Below, in pieces: positions 44,294 to 53,227 of a stretch of DNA of 64,000 nucleotides (position 1 is the stretch's first letter; the number at the start of each line of letters is the position of its first letter). Origin of the DNA: JANMMJ01 sp031373255 (GTDB taxonomy: Bacteria; Pseudomonadota; Alphaproteobacteria; Rhizobiales; Aestuariivirgaceae); assembly GCA_031373255.1 (NCBI GenBank), contig JANMMJ010000193.1:1-64000 (forward strand), in the 5' to 3' direction. Under the pieces are notes generated by a model. That model saw only the letters and a program-made list of their open reading frames with translations, had not been told where the DNA came from and did no database searches. Both the position numbers and the translations under genes were made by a program.

Positions 44294-46657
44294 TCAGCCC
44301 ACCGAGCGGCGCCGCGGCTTTGCCGCTTCGGCAACAGCGACCGGCAGGACGACGCGGACAACCGTGCCCTTGCCGACATGGCTCTCAATCTGCAGGGCGC
44401 CGCCATGCAGTTCGACGAGAGATTTGGAGATGGCGAGGCCAAGGCCGGAGCCACCCTTGGTCTTGGTAAACTGGTTTTCGACCTGTTCGAAGGGGCGCCC
44501 AAGCTTTTCAATGTCCGGCTTGGGAATGCCGATGCCGGTATCGGCAATCTGGATGGCCAGTTCTCCGGCGCGGCGGAGCACCGACACCGTTATGCTGCCG
44601 CCTTCGGGGGTAAACTTCACGGCATTGGCCAGGATGTTGATGATCACCTGCTTCATGGCGCGCTTGTCGACCTGCGCTTCGATTTTGGCATCAAGCTTGC
44701 TGATGATTTCGAGGCCGCCCTCGTTGGCGCGCGGGGTTACGATGCGCAGCGCTTCCTCGATCAGGCCGGCGAGGCTGGCCGTTTCAAGTTCGAGCTGCAG
44801 GCGGCCCGCCTCGATCTTCGACATATCGAGAATGTCGCTGATCACATCGAGCAGGAACTGGCCACTGCGATTGATGTCGTGGGCGTATTCAAGATATTTT
44901 TCAGAACCCAGTGTGCCGAACATCTGGCCCTGCATGACTTCGCTGAAACCGATAATGGCATTGAGCGGGGTCCGGAGTTCGTGGCTCATGTTGGCGAGGA
45001 ATTCTGTCTTCGATCGGTTGGCGGCTTCGGCCCGGGTCTTTTCGCGGGCGTATTTGTCGGCGAGATCGGCGAGGCGCTGCGATTGCTGTTCGGCGAGCAG
45101 GCGCTCCTTCTGCAGATCGCGCACCGTCATCATCAGTTCGCGCTCGGATTGAAGCAGGCGCTCTTCCTGTTTCTTGAGGGCGGTAATGTCGGTTCCCACC
45201 GACACGAAGCCGCCATCCTTGGTGCGGCGTTCATTGATCTGAAGCCACCTGCTGTCGCCAAGCTGCACTTCGAAGGTCGAGCCTTCCGACATATCGGGGG
45301 TCTGCAATTTCATCCGCTGGCGGACGACCGGCTCCTTCGCCGTGCTGGCTACTGCATCATAGGGCGTGCCCGGAACGCACACGCTGGCGGGGAGCGAGTG
45401 GAACTGCTGGTATTTCGAATTGCACAGCACCAGCTTGTTGTCGGCATCCCAGAGCACGAAGGCTTCGGAAATATTTTCGATGGCATCCTTCAGGCGAAGC
45501 TCGGCTTCCTGGTTGAGCTTGTCGGCGATCTTCTGCTGGGTCACGTCAATGACAATGCCGACGAGATGCGGATCGCCGGTTTCGAGCCTGCCGGTCAGAG
45601 GATCGGGGGCGCGGGTGATCTCGGCGCGGGCGCGCAGCCAGACCCACTGGTCATTTTCATGGCGCATGCGAAACTCCTGGTCGAAAACGCCGCGCTGGCC
45701 CTGAAGCAATTGATCCACGACCTTGTCGATATCGGCATCAGCCGGATGGATGCGTTCGGCGACCTCGCCGAATGTGAGGAACTCGCCCTCCTCCTCGATC
45801 CCCAGGATGTCGTACATCGACTTCGACCAGAAAATCCGGCCGTTGGCGATGTCCCAGTCCCACAGGCCGCAGTGGCCGCGATCAAGTGCTGTATCGAGAC
45901 GGGCGGTTGCCACGGCAAGGCTGAGATCGGCTTCGGCGGCCTTGGACGACTGCCAATGGAAGGCCGCACCCAGCATGACGAGAACGAGAAAGGTGACGAT
46001 GAAGAGCACGGATATCTTGGCCGTGTTCGCCGTCCAGACCGCAAGGATGTCGGCCCGATCCTGAAACACCAGCAGCACGGCGGGCAATGGCGCGAGGTTG
46101 CGCATCACCACATGGGCATCGGTGCCATCGGCGAGCGTCAGGCGTGTTACGCGGGTATCATCAAGGCCAGCGCCTGTGACAAAGCTGCTGGATAAAAGGT
46201 CAACGACGCCCCTGCCCTCGAGCGCCGGATCGACGGGCACCGTCGCGCCGATCTCGCCAGTTGCGGAAACGATGATGAAGTGACGGCCGTTGTCCAGTGC
46301 ACTGGGCAGCAGCGCATCCTGAAGATCGACCTGCGAGACATTGCGGGGCGTTCTTCCTGCTGCGAGTTCACCGCGCACCAACTGCCTGATGCTTGCGGCG
46401 GTGGCGTCAGCAAGCAGGATGGTCTCGCGGCCATGATCTTCGAGATAGGCACGGCGGCTGTTGATCATCTGGAGAACCAGCGCCAGGGCCAGCATCGCGA
46501 GGAAAGACGAGATCAGCCACATGATCAGCAAACGCAGGGCGCGTTCAGATATGCGGAGTTCTCCGATACCCGGAACATGCGTCGGTATGACGATCGATCG
46601 TTCTTTGAAGAACAACCCGCCTAATTGCGCTTTGCCCAAAACATTCCCCGTCGACAC
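44294..46657 (-). CDS. PleC-like PAS sensor histidine kinase
   Basis: A 787-aa membrane kinase. Two membrane helices (about 43-65 and 213-232) bracket a periplasmic sensor; two PAS domains follow (about 250-370 and 390-510), a coiled coil (about 510-550), then the phosphoacceptor HELRTPLNAIIGFSEVM (His near 555) and an ATPase domain ending FEQVENQFTKTKGGSGLGLAISKSLVELHGG. The kinase core is close to the PleC/DivJ/PdhS group that acts on DivK in the alphaproteobacterial cell cycle. No receiver domain is fused and no response regulator lies next door. Two GANTC sites form an inverted repeat 44 bp upstream. Confidence 0.88.
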   Translation of the reverse strand: MSTGNVLGKAQLGGLFFKERSIVIPTHVPGIGELRISERALRLLIMWLISSFLAMLALALVLQMINSRRAYLEDHGRETILLADATAASIRQLVRGELAAGRTPRNVSQVDLQDALLPSALDNGRHFIIVSATGEIGATVPVDPALEGRGVVDLLSSSFVTGAGLDDTRVTRLTLADGTDAHVVMRNLAPLPAVLLVFQDRADILAVWTANTAKISVLFIVTFLVLVMLGAAFHWQSSKAAEADLSLAVATARLDTALDRGHCGLWDWDIANGRIFWSKSMYDILGIEEEGEFLTFGEVAERIHPADADIDKVVDQLLQGQRGVFDQEFRMRHENDQWVWLRARAEITRAPDPLTGRLETGDPHLVGIVIDVTQQKIADKLNQEAELRLKDAIENISEAFVLWDADNKLVLCNSKYQQFHSLPASVCVPGTPYDAVASTAKEPVVRQRMKLQTPDMSEGSTFEVQLGDSRWLQINERRTKDGGFVSVGTDITALKKQEERLLQSERELMMTVRDLQKERLLAEQQSQRLADLADKYAREKTRAEAANRSKTEFLANMSHELRTPLNAIIGFSEVMQGQMFGTLGSEKYLEYAHDINRSGQFLLDVISDILDMSKIEAGRLQLELETASLAGLIEEALRIVTPRANEGGLEIISKLDAKIEAQVDKRAMKQVIINILANAVKFTPEGGSITVSVLRRAGELAIQIADTGIGIPKPDIEKLGRPFEQVENQFTKTKGGSGLGLAISKSLVELHGGALQIESHVGKGTVVRVVLPVAVAEAAKPRRRSVG

Positions 46658-46700
46658 CCCGCCCCTGTGACTGAGGGTTTACGCGCACAAGTACTCACAG

Positions 46701-46721
46701 CGAATCAGCGCTATTGATTCG
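46701..46721. promoter_or_regulatory. Paired GANTC (CcrM) sites upstream of the PleC-like kinase
   Basis: CGAATC (46701-46706) and GATTCG (46716-46721) form an inverted repeat with a 9-bp spacer; each contains a GANTC methylation target. The position fits a promoter region for the minus-strand kinase gene starting at 46657. Methylation-dependent control is inference. Confidence 0.5.
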
Positions 46722-46769
46722 AAAACCGGGTGATTTGGCAAGACATGAGTTCAACGGGCCGGAAAGCCC

Positions 46770-49427
46770 TCAGGCGAGCGATTTGGACACGATCTCGAAA
46801 ACATCCCGCGACAACTGGGGCGTTGCCAATATCCGCTGCAATTCGGCCTCGACCAGAGCGCGGCGATTTGACTCAAGCATGCGCCAGCTTCTGAACGAGG
46901 TGGCGATGCGCGCGGCCACCTGGGGGTTGCGGCCGTCGAGGGCGATCACGGTGTCGGCGAGCACGCGGTAACCCTCGCCTTCCCGCGCATTGAAGCCGCT
47001 GGGATTGGCCATGGCGAAGGTTCCAATGAGGCCACGGACGCGATTTGGCGTGGTCATGCGAAAATCGGGATGCGCCATGAGACGGCGGACGCGCGCCGCC
47101 GTGGCCTCCTCCGGAATCTGCGCCTGAAGCGAGAACCACTTGTCGACGAGAAGGTGATCGGCGCTGTGACGGACATAGAATTCATCAATCGCCTGCTCGC
47201 GCTCGGGGCAATCGACCGCCGACAAGGCGGTGAGTGCGCCCATCTCATCGGTCATGCTGGCGGGGCTTCGAAGCACGTCCATGGCAAGTGAAACGCCTTC
47301 CGCAGTCTTGCCGGCACAGATTGCGGCGAGAACAGCATAGCGGAGGCTGCGCCTTCCCGTGCCCGCCGGATCGGGATTATAGGCTGCATGGTCGTCAGTC
47401 TCACCCCACAGCTTCGTCAGCTCGCCCGAGAGGGCGCGGCCAGTCGCTCGGCGCACCCGCTCGCGGGCTTCATGGATCATTCCCGGATCGATGTCCTTGC
47501 CAATGGCAGAGGCAATTTCCTGCTCGCCCGGCAAGGCCAGCATGGCCGCCTTAAACGCATCGTCAAGCTCCGGTGCCGTCAGAACCTGTTTCAGCGCATC
47601 GGTGTAGCCAGCAAGCGAGGGCATCTTGCCGGCGCCGCTCACCGCCTTCGTCGCCGCGATCACCAGGCTGGTTCCAGCCTTCTGGCCTGCTTCCCAGCGA
47701 TTGAAGGGATCGCTGTCATTGGCCATGAGGAACAGCCGGTCCTTGAGGGATGCGCCGCCCGAAATCCTGACCGGGGCGGTGAAGTTGCGGTTGAGCGACA
47801 GCACGGGCTTCTGGGCGACATTGCGGAACCGGAAGGTCTGGCTCTTTTCGGTCAACTCGATCTGCGGCACATTGAGAACCCCGACATCGGCCAAGTCGAG
47901 CGGCATATCTGTGCCGTCCGATCCGACCAGCCCCAATTGCAAGGGAATGACAAAGGGCTGCTTGTGCGGCTGGCCGGGTGTTGCCGCTGTGACCTGCCTG
48001 AGTGTCAGGTCATAGGTGAGGGCGTCGGGATCATACTTGCCCGATGCGATCACCTCGGGCGTTCCAGATTGTTCGTACCAGCGGAAAAACTGGCTCATGT
48101 CGCGGCCGGATGCATCGGCCATGCAGCGGACGAAATCCTCGACAGTGGCGGCTTCGCCATCGTGACGATCAAAGTAGAGATCCATCGCCTTGCGAAAGGC
48201 CTGCTCGCCAATCAGGCACTGCATCATGCGGCAGAGTTCAGCACCTTTTTCATAGACGGTTGCGGTGTAAAAATTGTTGATCTCGATATAGGACGTCGGG
48301 CGCACGGGATGGGCGAGAGGACCGCCATCTTCCGGGAATTGATCGGCACGCAGGCGCTTCACATCGGCAATGCGCTTGACGGGACGCGAGCGCACATCGG
48401 CGGTGAATTCCTGATCGCGGAAAACGGTCAGGCCTTCCTTCAGGCAAAGCTGGAACCAGTCGCGGCAGGTGATGCGGTTTCCAGTCCAGTTGTGGAAATA
48501 TTCGTGGGCGATGATGGCTTCGATGTTGACGTAATCGACATCGGTCGCAGTATCGGGGAGCGCCAGGATGTATTTGTCGTTGAAGACATTGAGGCCCTTG
48601 TTCTCCATGGCGCCCATGTTGAAATCGGACACGGCGACAATGTTGAAGACGTCCAGATCATATTCGCGGCCGAAGGCGGTTTCATCCCAGCGCATCGAGG
48701 TCTTAAGCGCCTCCATGGCCCAGGCACAGCGATCCTGCTTACCCTTTTCGACATAGATGCCGAGTTCCACCTTGCGGCCCGACATGGTGCTGAAGCTGTC
48801 GCCGACATGGGCCAGGTCGCCGGCGACAAGCGCAAATAGGTATGAAGGCTTCGGGAAGGGATCGTCCCAGATGGCATAGTGACGATCCGTACCCGGAAGA
48901 TCGCCATGCTCGCCCGGATTGCCATTCGACAACAGGACCGGGCATGAGGCCTTTGGTGCATCGACGCGAACCGTGAACCGCGACATCACGTCCGGCCGGT
49001 CATAGTAAAAGGTGATGCGGCGAAAGCCTTCGGCCTCGCATTGGGTGCAGAAAACGCCAGATGAGCGATAGAGACCGGAAAGCTGCGTGTTGGCGGTGGG
49101 ATTGCAGTGGGTCACGATCTCCAGCGTGAATTCGCGCTGGGGAACCGCCGCGATGACCAGACCAGGGTCGGCAAGCTGGTATTCGGAGGGATCGAGCGCG
49201 CGGCCGTCAATGCTGAGGGATTCAAGGTCGATATCTTCGCCATCAAAGGCCAACGGAGCGTTGCCTGCATCGCCTACCGCATTGGGCCGCACGACGAGGC
49301 GGGCGTGCACCCGGGTATGCTCCGGGTCGAGGCTGAAATGCAGCGCGACCCGATCGATCAGATAAGGGACCGGCCTGTACTCAGAGAGATGAATTGTCCG
49401 GGGTGATGCCTCTGTCATGGCGTGCAC
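46770..49427 (-). CDS. pepN: Aminopeptidase N (M1 family)
   Basis: Broad-specificity zinc aminopeptidase of 885 aa, normal for the bacterial PepN type. The exopeptidase motif GAMENKGLNVFNDKYILA and zinc site HEYFHNWTGNRITCRDWFQLCLKEGL (HExxH with the downstream Glu) are intact. A beta-sandwich N-terminal domain and a large helical C-terminal domain (DUF3458 type, from about 450) complete it. The start may be codon 1 or codon 4. Cytoplasmic role in peptide turnover. Confidence 0.96.
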   Translation of the reverse strand: MHAMTEASPRTIHLSEYRPVPYLIDRVALHFSLDPEHTRVHARLVVRPNAVGDAGNAPLAFDGEDIDLESLSIDGRALDPSEYQLADPGLVIAAVPQREFTLEIVTHCNPTANTQLSGLYRSSGVFCTQCEAEGFRRITFYYDRPDVMSRFTVRVDAPKASCPVLLSNGNPGEHGDLPGTDRHYAIWDDPFPKPSYLFALVAGDLAHVGDSFSTMSGRKVELGIYVEKGKQDRCAWAMEALKTSMRWDETAFGREYDLDVFNIVAVSDFNMGAMENKGLNVFNDKYILALPDTATDVDYVNIEAIIAHEYFHNWTGNRITCRDWFQLCLKEGLTVFRDQEFTADVRSRPVKRIADVKRLRADQFPEDGGPLAHPVRPTSYIEINNFYTATVYEKGAELCRMMQCLIGEQAFRKAMDLYFDRHDGEAATVEDFVRCMADASGRDMSQFFRWYEQSGTPEVIASGKYDPDALTYDLTLRQVTAATPGQPHKQPFVIPLQLGLVGSDGTDMPLDLADVGVLNVPQIELTEKSQTFRFRNVAQKPVLSLNRNFTAPVRISGGASLKDRLFLMANDSDPFNRWEAGQKAGTSLVIAATKAVSGAGKMPSLAGYTDALKQVLTAPELDDAFKAAMLALPGEQEIASAIGKDIDPGMIHEARERVRRATGRALSGELTKLWGETDDHAAYNPDPAGTGRRSLRYAVLAAICAGKTAEGVSLAMDVLRSPASMTDEMGALTALSAVDCPEREQAIDEFYVRHSADHLLVDKWFSLQAQIPEEATAARVRRLMAHPDFRMTTPNRVRGLIGTFAMANPSGFNAREGEGYRVLADTVIALDGRNPQVAARIATSFRSWRMLESNRRALVEAELQRILATPQLSRDVFEIVSKSLA

Positions 49428-49469
49428 TCGCTACTCCTGCTGCCCGTTCACGGCCGCCTTGTGCCGACA

Positions 49470-49508
49470 AAAGAAAAGTCCCCTTCCATTGTCAACCGGG
49501 AGGGGACT
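49470..49508 (-). terminator. Rho-independent terminator of the YpfJ-like gene
   Basis: On the minus strand AGTCCCCT and AGGGGACT-type arms (49501-49508 and 49477-49484) form a stem with a loop of 16 nt, followed by TTTCTTTTG. It lies 22 nt after the YpfJ-like stop and before pepN, which therefore probably has its own promoter. Confidence 0.8.
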
Positions 49509-49529
49509 GATTTCAATCGCGCGGAACGA

Positions 49530-50507
49530 TCAAAGCTGGTCGGTCCCGAAGGTATCGCACTGGCGAATGTCGGTTGCCTGGAAGCCGCGCTTGAACCAGG
49601 TCACGCGCTGTTCGGACGTGCCATGGGTAAAGGCATCCGGCACCACATAACCCTGACTGCGCTTCTGCAACCGGTCATCGCCAATGGCGGCGGCGGCATT
49701 CAGGCCTTCCTCGATATCGCCCTCCTCAAGGATGTTGCGCGATGCGTTGGCTTCCTTGGCCCAGATTCCGGCGAAGCAATCCGCCTGCAATTCCATTCGA
49801 ACCGAAAGCGCGTTGCCTTCTGCTTCGGACACCCGCATGCGAGCCTCGGTCACCTTGTCGGCGATGCCGAAGAGGTTCTGGATATGATGGCCGACTTCGT
49901 GGGCAACCACATAGGCCTGGGCGAAATCACCGGGCGCGCCGAGCTTGTTCTTCATGTCCTGATAGAAGGACAGGTCGATATAAACTTTCTGGTCGCGCGG
50001 GCAATAGAACGGACCCATTGCGGACTGCGCCATGCCACATGCCGACTGCACCATGCCGTTGAACATCACGAGTGTTGGCTCGGTGTATTTCTGGCCCATG
50101 TTCTGGAAGATGCCGCCCCAGACGCGCTCGGTGGAACCCAGGACGCGGGACACGAAATCCTTGCCGGCATCGGTGGTCACATCGCTGGTGGTTACGCCAC
50201 CTCCTGGATCGCTACCTTCGGCAACATCGGTCTTGCCTTCGGGAACCTGGTATTCCTCGCTCTGCTGCTGTTGCGGCTGCATGCCGCCGCCGGTGAACAT
50301 ATCGAGGAGATCGATGCCGAAAATGAACTTGATGGCAAAATAGGCGATGGCCAGCATGATGATGGTGGAAAGGCTGAAGCCGCCGCCGCGCCCACCCATC
50401 GGAATGTTGATGCGGCGCCCGCCGCCCCCGCCGGGAAACCGGAAGCCGCCGCCCTGACCGCGACGATCTTCTACGTTGGAGCTTGGACGTTCATTGTCGA
50501 GCCGCAT
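49530..50507 (-). CDS. YpfJ-family neutral zinc metallopeptidase
   Basis: A 325-aa protein. An N-terminal Gly/Arg-rich stretch (about 18-50), one membrane helix (about 50-68) and a C-terminal domain with the zinc motif HEVGHHIQ near 210 match the YpfJ/zinc-metallopeptidase family of unknown substrate. AQAYVVAHEVGHHIQNLFGI and QADCFAGIWA (third ligand region) are conserved. Alternating Gly/Arg in the tail is common in this family. It is followed by a terminator. Confidence 0.92.
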   Translation of the reverse strand: MRLDNERPSSNVEDRRGQGGGFRFPGGGGGRRINIPMGGRGGGFSLSTIIMLAIAYFAIKFIFGIDLLDMFTGGGMQPQQQQSEEYQVPEGKTDVAEGSDPGGGVTTSDVTTDAGKDFVSRVLGSTERVWGGIFQNMGQKYTEPTLVMFNGMVQSACGMAQSAMGPFYCPRDQKVYIDLSFYQDMKNKLGAPGDFAQAYVVAHEVGHHIQNLFGIADKVTEARMRVSEAEGNALSVRMELQADCFAGIWAKEANASRNILEEGDIEEGLNAAAAIGDDRLQKRSQGYVVPDAFTHGTSEQRVTWFKRGFQATDIRQCDTFGTDQL

Positions 50508-50528
50508 GAATTAGCCTCCCTGGAGCGT

Positions 50529-51521
50529 TTAGCGCGGTTTACCAGCCCCCGGTGAGGCCTGGCAGCGGAATTTGGCGAGATCATAAACCAGTTTCAAGGC
50601 CGGTGTCTCGATATTCGCAATTTCCGCCAATTCAATGACAACACCGAGCAAGACATCAAGTTCCGTCGGCCTGCCGGCATCGACATCCTGCAGCATGGAG
50701 GAGCGATGAGCGCCAACTTTCGCGGTCATATCAATCCGCGCGGCAGGATCGACAGAGAACCTGACGCCGAGCGCCTCACCCACCTTGCGCGATTCGTCCA
50801 TCATCGCCTGCAAAACGCGGCGGGTTCCCGGATCGGTGGCGAGTTGTTCCATCGTACCGCCGGTCAATACGCTCACCGGATTGAAACTGAGACTGCCCCA
50901 GAGCTTGAGCCAGATTTCATCGCGCAGCGCTGTGCGAACCGGGCTTTTCAATCCGGCATTCACCAGGAGCTGGCTCAAGCGCCTGACGCGCGGCGTTGCT
51001 TCGCCCGACGGCTCACCTACCGGCATGCGATCGCCATAGTGGTGGGCGATCACACCGGGCGCTTCGATCTCGGCAGCCGGCCACACGACGCAACCCAAAG
51101 CGCGCTCTGCCCCGAATCCATTCCAGATTTTTCCACCCGGATCGACGCTTTCGATGATGCGGCCATCATGGGGACCGCCGTGCCGGTAAAAATACCACCA
51201 TGGAAGGCCGTTCTGGGCAAAGAGAATTGCCGTTTCCGGGCCCAGCAGAGGCTGCAATGTGTCGACAAGCCCGGTCAGCGCATAGGCCTTCACTGTGATG
51301 ATGACGTAGTCCTGGACACCAATGCGGGCCGGATCGGAACTGAGGTTCGGCCGAACTGTGAAGACCTCTCCTCCCTGCTTCAGTATCAGGCCATTCTGCT
51401 CCATTGCGGCAAGATGAGCACCACGCGCAATGAGTGAAACTTCAGCCTCACCAGCCTGGGCAAGGCGCGCGCCGACATATCCGCCGATCGCGCCTGCGCC
51501 AAAAATGCAAATCCTGGTCAT
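50529..51521 (-). CDS. panE: 2-dehydropantoate 2-reductase (ketopantoate reductase)
   Basis: NADPH-dependent reduction of ketopantoate to pantoate for coenzyme A. The nucleotide loop ICIFGAGAIGGYVGARLAQAG lies at the very N-terminus and the catalytic Lys region is in LRDEIWLKLWGSLSFNPVSVLTGG. Length 330 aa from the ATG at 51521; a frame from 51566 has an extra 15 codons without family match. The ApbA/PanE family is broad, so a different 2-oxo acid is possible. It ends 21 nt before the YpfJ-like start. Confidence 0.85.
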   Translation of the reverse strand: MTRICIFGAGAIGGYVGARLAQAGEAEVSLIARGAHLAAMEQNGLILKQGGEVFTVRPNLSSDPARIGVQDYVIITVKAYALTGLVDTLQPLLGPETAILFAQNGLPWWYFYRHGGPHDGRIIESVDPGGKIWNGFGAERALGCVVWPAAEIEAPGVIAHHYGDRMPVGEPSGEATPRVRRLSQLLVNAGLKSPVRTALRDEIWLKLWGSLSFNPVSVLTGGTMEQLATDPGTRRVLQAMMDESRKVGEALGVRFSVDPAARIDMTAKVGAHRSSMLQDVDAGRPTELDVLLGVVIELAEIANIETPALKLVYDLAKFRCQASPGAGKPR

Positions 51522-51601
51522 GGCGCTGTCATGCTGGGATTTCGCGTGGCCGTCAACGGCTTGCAATTGAAGAAGGCAGAGCCATGGGCTAAGAGGCGCG
51601 C

Positions 51602-53227
51602 ATGACCGACAGACTTGTCATCGCCCTCGCCCAGCTCAATCCCACGGTTGGCGCCATCCAGTCCAATCTTGCCAAGGCCAGGCAGGCTTGCGCCGCTGCA
51701 AGTGGTTCGGACCTGATCCTGTTTCCCGAACTTTACATCTGCGGCTATCCGCCTGAGGACCTGGTGCTGCGCCCGTCCTTCGTCGCGGCGTGCAAGGCGG
51801 CTGTCGAAGAATTGGCGGTGGAATTCAAGAATGGCCCGGCAGTGCTGATCGGATTGCCATGGCGGGACGGCGAAAAGCTGCACAATGCGGTGGCCTTGCT
51901 GGAGAACGGCCGCATTGAGACGCTGCGCTTCAAGCATGACCTGCCGAATTACGGCGTCTTCGACGAGAAGCGTGTGTTCGATGCAGGCCCGGCGCCAGGG
52001 CCGATTGCATTCAAGGGTGTCAGGCTCGGGGTGCCCATCTGCGAAGATATCTGGACGGACGAGACGTGCGAGACGCTCGCCGAAACAGGTGCCGAAATCC
52101 TGCTGGTGCCGAATGGATCGCCCTTCGAGCAGAACAAGGATGATCTCCGGCTCAATCTCGTCGTCGCGCGGGTGACCGAGACCGGACTGCCCATGGCCTA
52201 TCTCAACCAGATCGGCGGACAGGACGAACTGGTATTCGACGGCGCTTCGTTTGCAATCAATGCCGACCGTTCGCTGGCGCTGCAAATGCCGATGTTCGAG
52301 GAAGCGGTGGCGCTCACCGAATGGAAGCGCGGCGAGAACGGCTGGCGGATGAAGGCTGGCGAAATGACGCGGCTTCCCGAAAAGGAAGAAGAAACCTGGA
52401 AGGCCTGCGTGCTGGGCCTCAAGGACTATGTGGATAAGAACCGGTTTCCCGGCGTTGTGCTGGGGCTTTCGGGCGGCATCGATTCCGCCGTGGTGGCGGC
52501 AATGGCCGTCGATGCGCTCGGCAAGGAACGGGTTCATTGCGTGATGCTGCCCTATGCCTATACCAGCAAGGAAAGCCTGGTTGACGCGGAAGCCTGCGCG
52601 AAACTGCTCGGCGTGCGCTACGATGTGGTGCCGATCAAGGAGCCGGTGGAAGGATTTCTCTCGGCGCTGAAGCCGATGTTCGAGGGCACAAATCGCGACA
52701 CATCGGAAGAAAACATCCAGTCGCGCACGCGCGGCACCATCCTGATGGCCATTTCCAACAAGTTCGGCTCCATGGTGCTGACCACCGGCAACAAGTCGGA
52801 AATGTCGGTCGGCTATGCGACGCTTTATGGCGACATGAATGGCGGCTTCAATCCGATCAAGGATATCTACAAGACGGATGTTTTCCGCATCGCGCGGTGG
52901 CGCAATACACAGGGACATGTGATCCCCGAGCGGATCATCACCAAGGCGCCATCGGCGGAACTCAAGGAAAACCAGACGGACCAGGATACGCTGCCGCCCT
53001 ATGACGTTCTCGACGATATCCTGAAAGGGCTTGTCGAGGAGGAATTGCCGGTTGCCGAAATTGTCAGGCGCGGGCATGCGGAAGCGCTGGTGAAGCGGAT
53101 CCAGCACATGCTCTATGTGGCGGAATACAAGCGCCGCCAGGCGGCACCCGGCGTCAAGACCACGCGGCGGAGTTTCGGCCGCGACCGGCGCTACCCGATC
53201 ACCAACGGGTTCAGGGATAACCGCTGA
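51602..53227 (+). CDS. nadE: Glutamine-dependent NAD+ synthetase
   Basis: Last step of NAD synthesis: amidation of deamido-NAD using glutamine. An N-terminal nitrilase-fold glutaminase (about 1-250; RLGVPICEDIWTDETCE has the nucleophile Cys, KHDLPNYGVFDEKRVF the Lys) is fused to the synthetase domain with the P-loop LGLSGGIDSAVVAAMAVDALG and GTILMAISNKFGSMVLTTGNKSEMSVGYATLYGDMNGGFN. Length 541 aa. Start has AGAGG nearby. Its stop is immediately followed by the gltX ATG. Confidence 0.96.
   Translation: MTDRLVIALAQLNPTVGAIQSNLAKARQACAAASGSDLILFPELYICGYPPEDLVLRPSFVAACKAAVEELAVEFKNGPAVLIGLPWRDGEKLHNAVALLENGRIETLRFKHDLPNYGVFDEKRVFDAGPAPGPIAFKGVRLGVPICEDIWTDETCETLAETGAEILLVPNGSPFEQNKDDLRLNLVVARVTETGLPMAYLNQIGGQDELVFDGASFAINADRSLALQMPMFEEAVALTEWKRGENGWRMKAGEMTRLPEKEEETWKACVLGLKDYVDKNRFPGVVLGLSGGIDSAVVAAMAVDALGKERVHCVMLPYAYTSKESLVDAEACAKLLGVRYDVVPIKEPVEGFLSALKPMFEGTNRDTSEENIQSRTRGTILMAISNKFGSMVLTTGNKSEMSVGYATLYGDMNGGFNPIKDIYKTDVFRIARWRNTQGHVIPERIITKAPSAELKENQTDQDTLPPYDVLDDILKGLVEEELPVAEIVRRGHAEALVKRIQHMLYVAEYKRRQAAPGVKTTRRSFGRDRRYPITNGFRDNR

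Noticed and set aside
44114..46195. A 693-codon plus-strand open frame over the sigma factor and kinase genes
   Set aside because: Antisense to the PleC-like kinase, which has full kinase and PAS motifs; the opposite frame reads as low-complexity shadow.
47388..48839. A 483-codon plus-strand open frame within pepN
   Set aside because: Antisense to the catalytic region of pepN with HExxH and GAMEN; no motif of its own.
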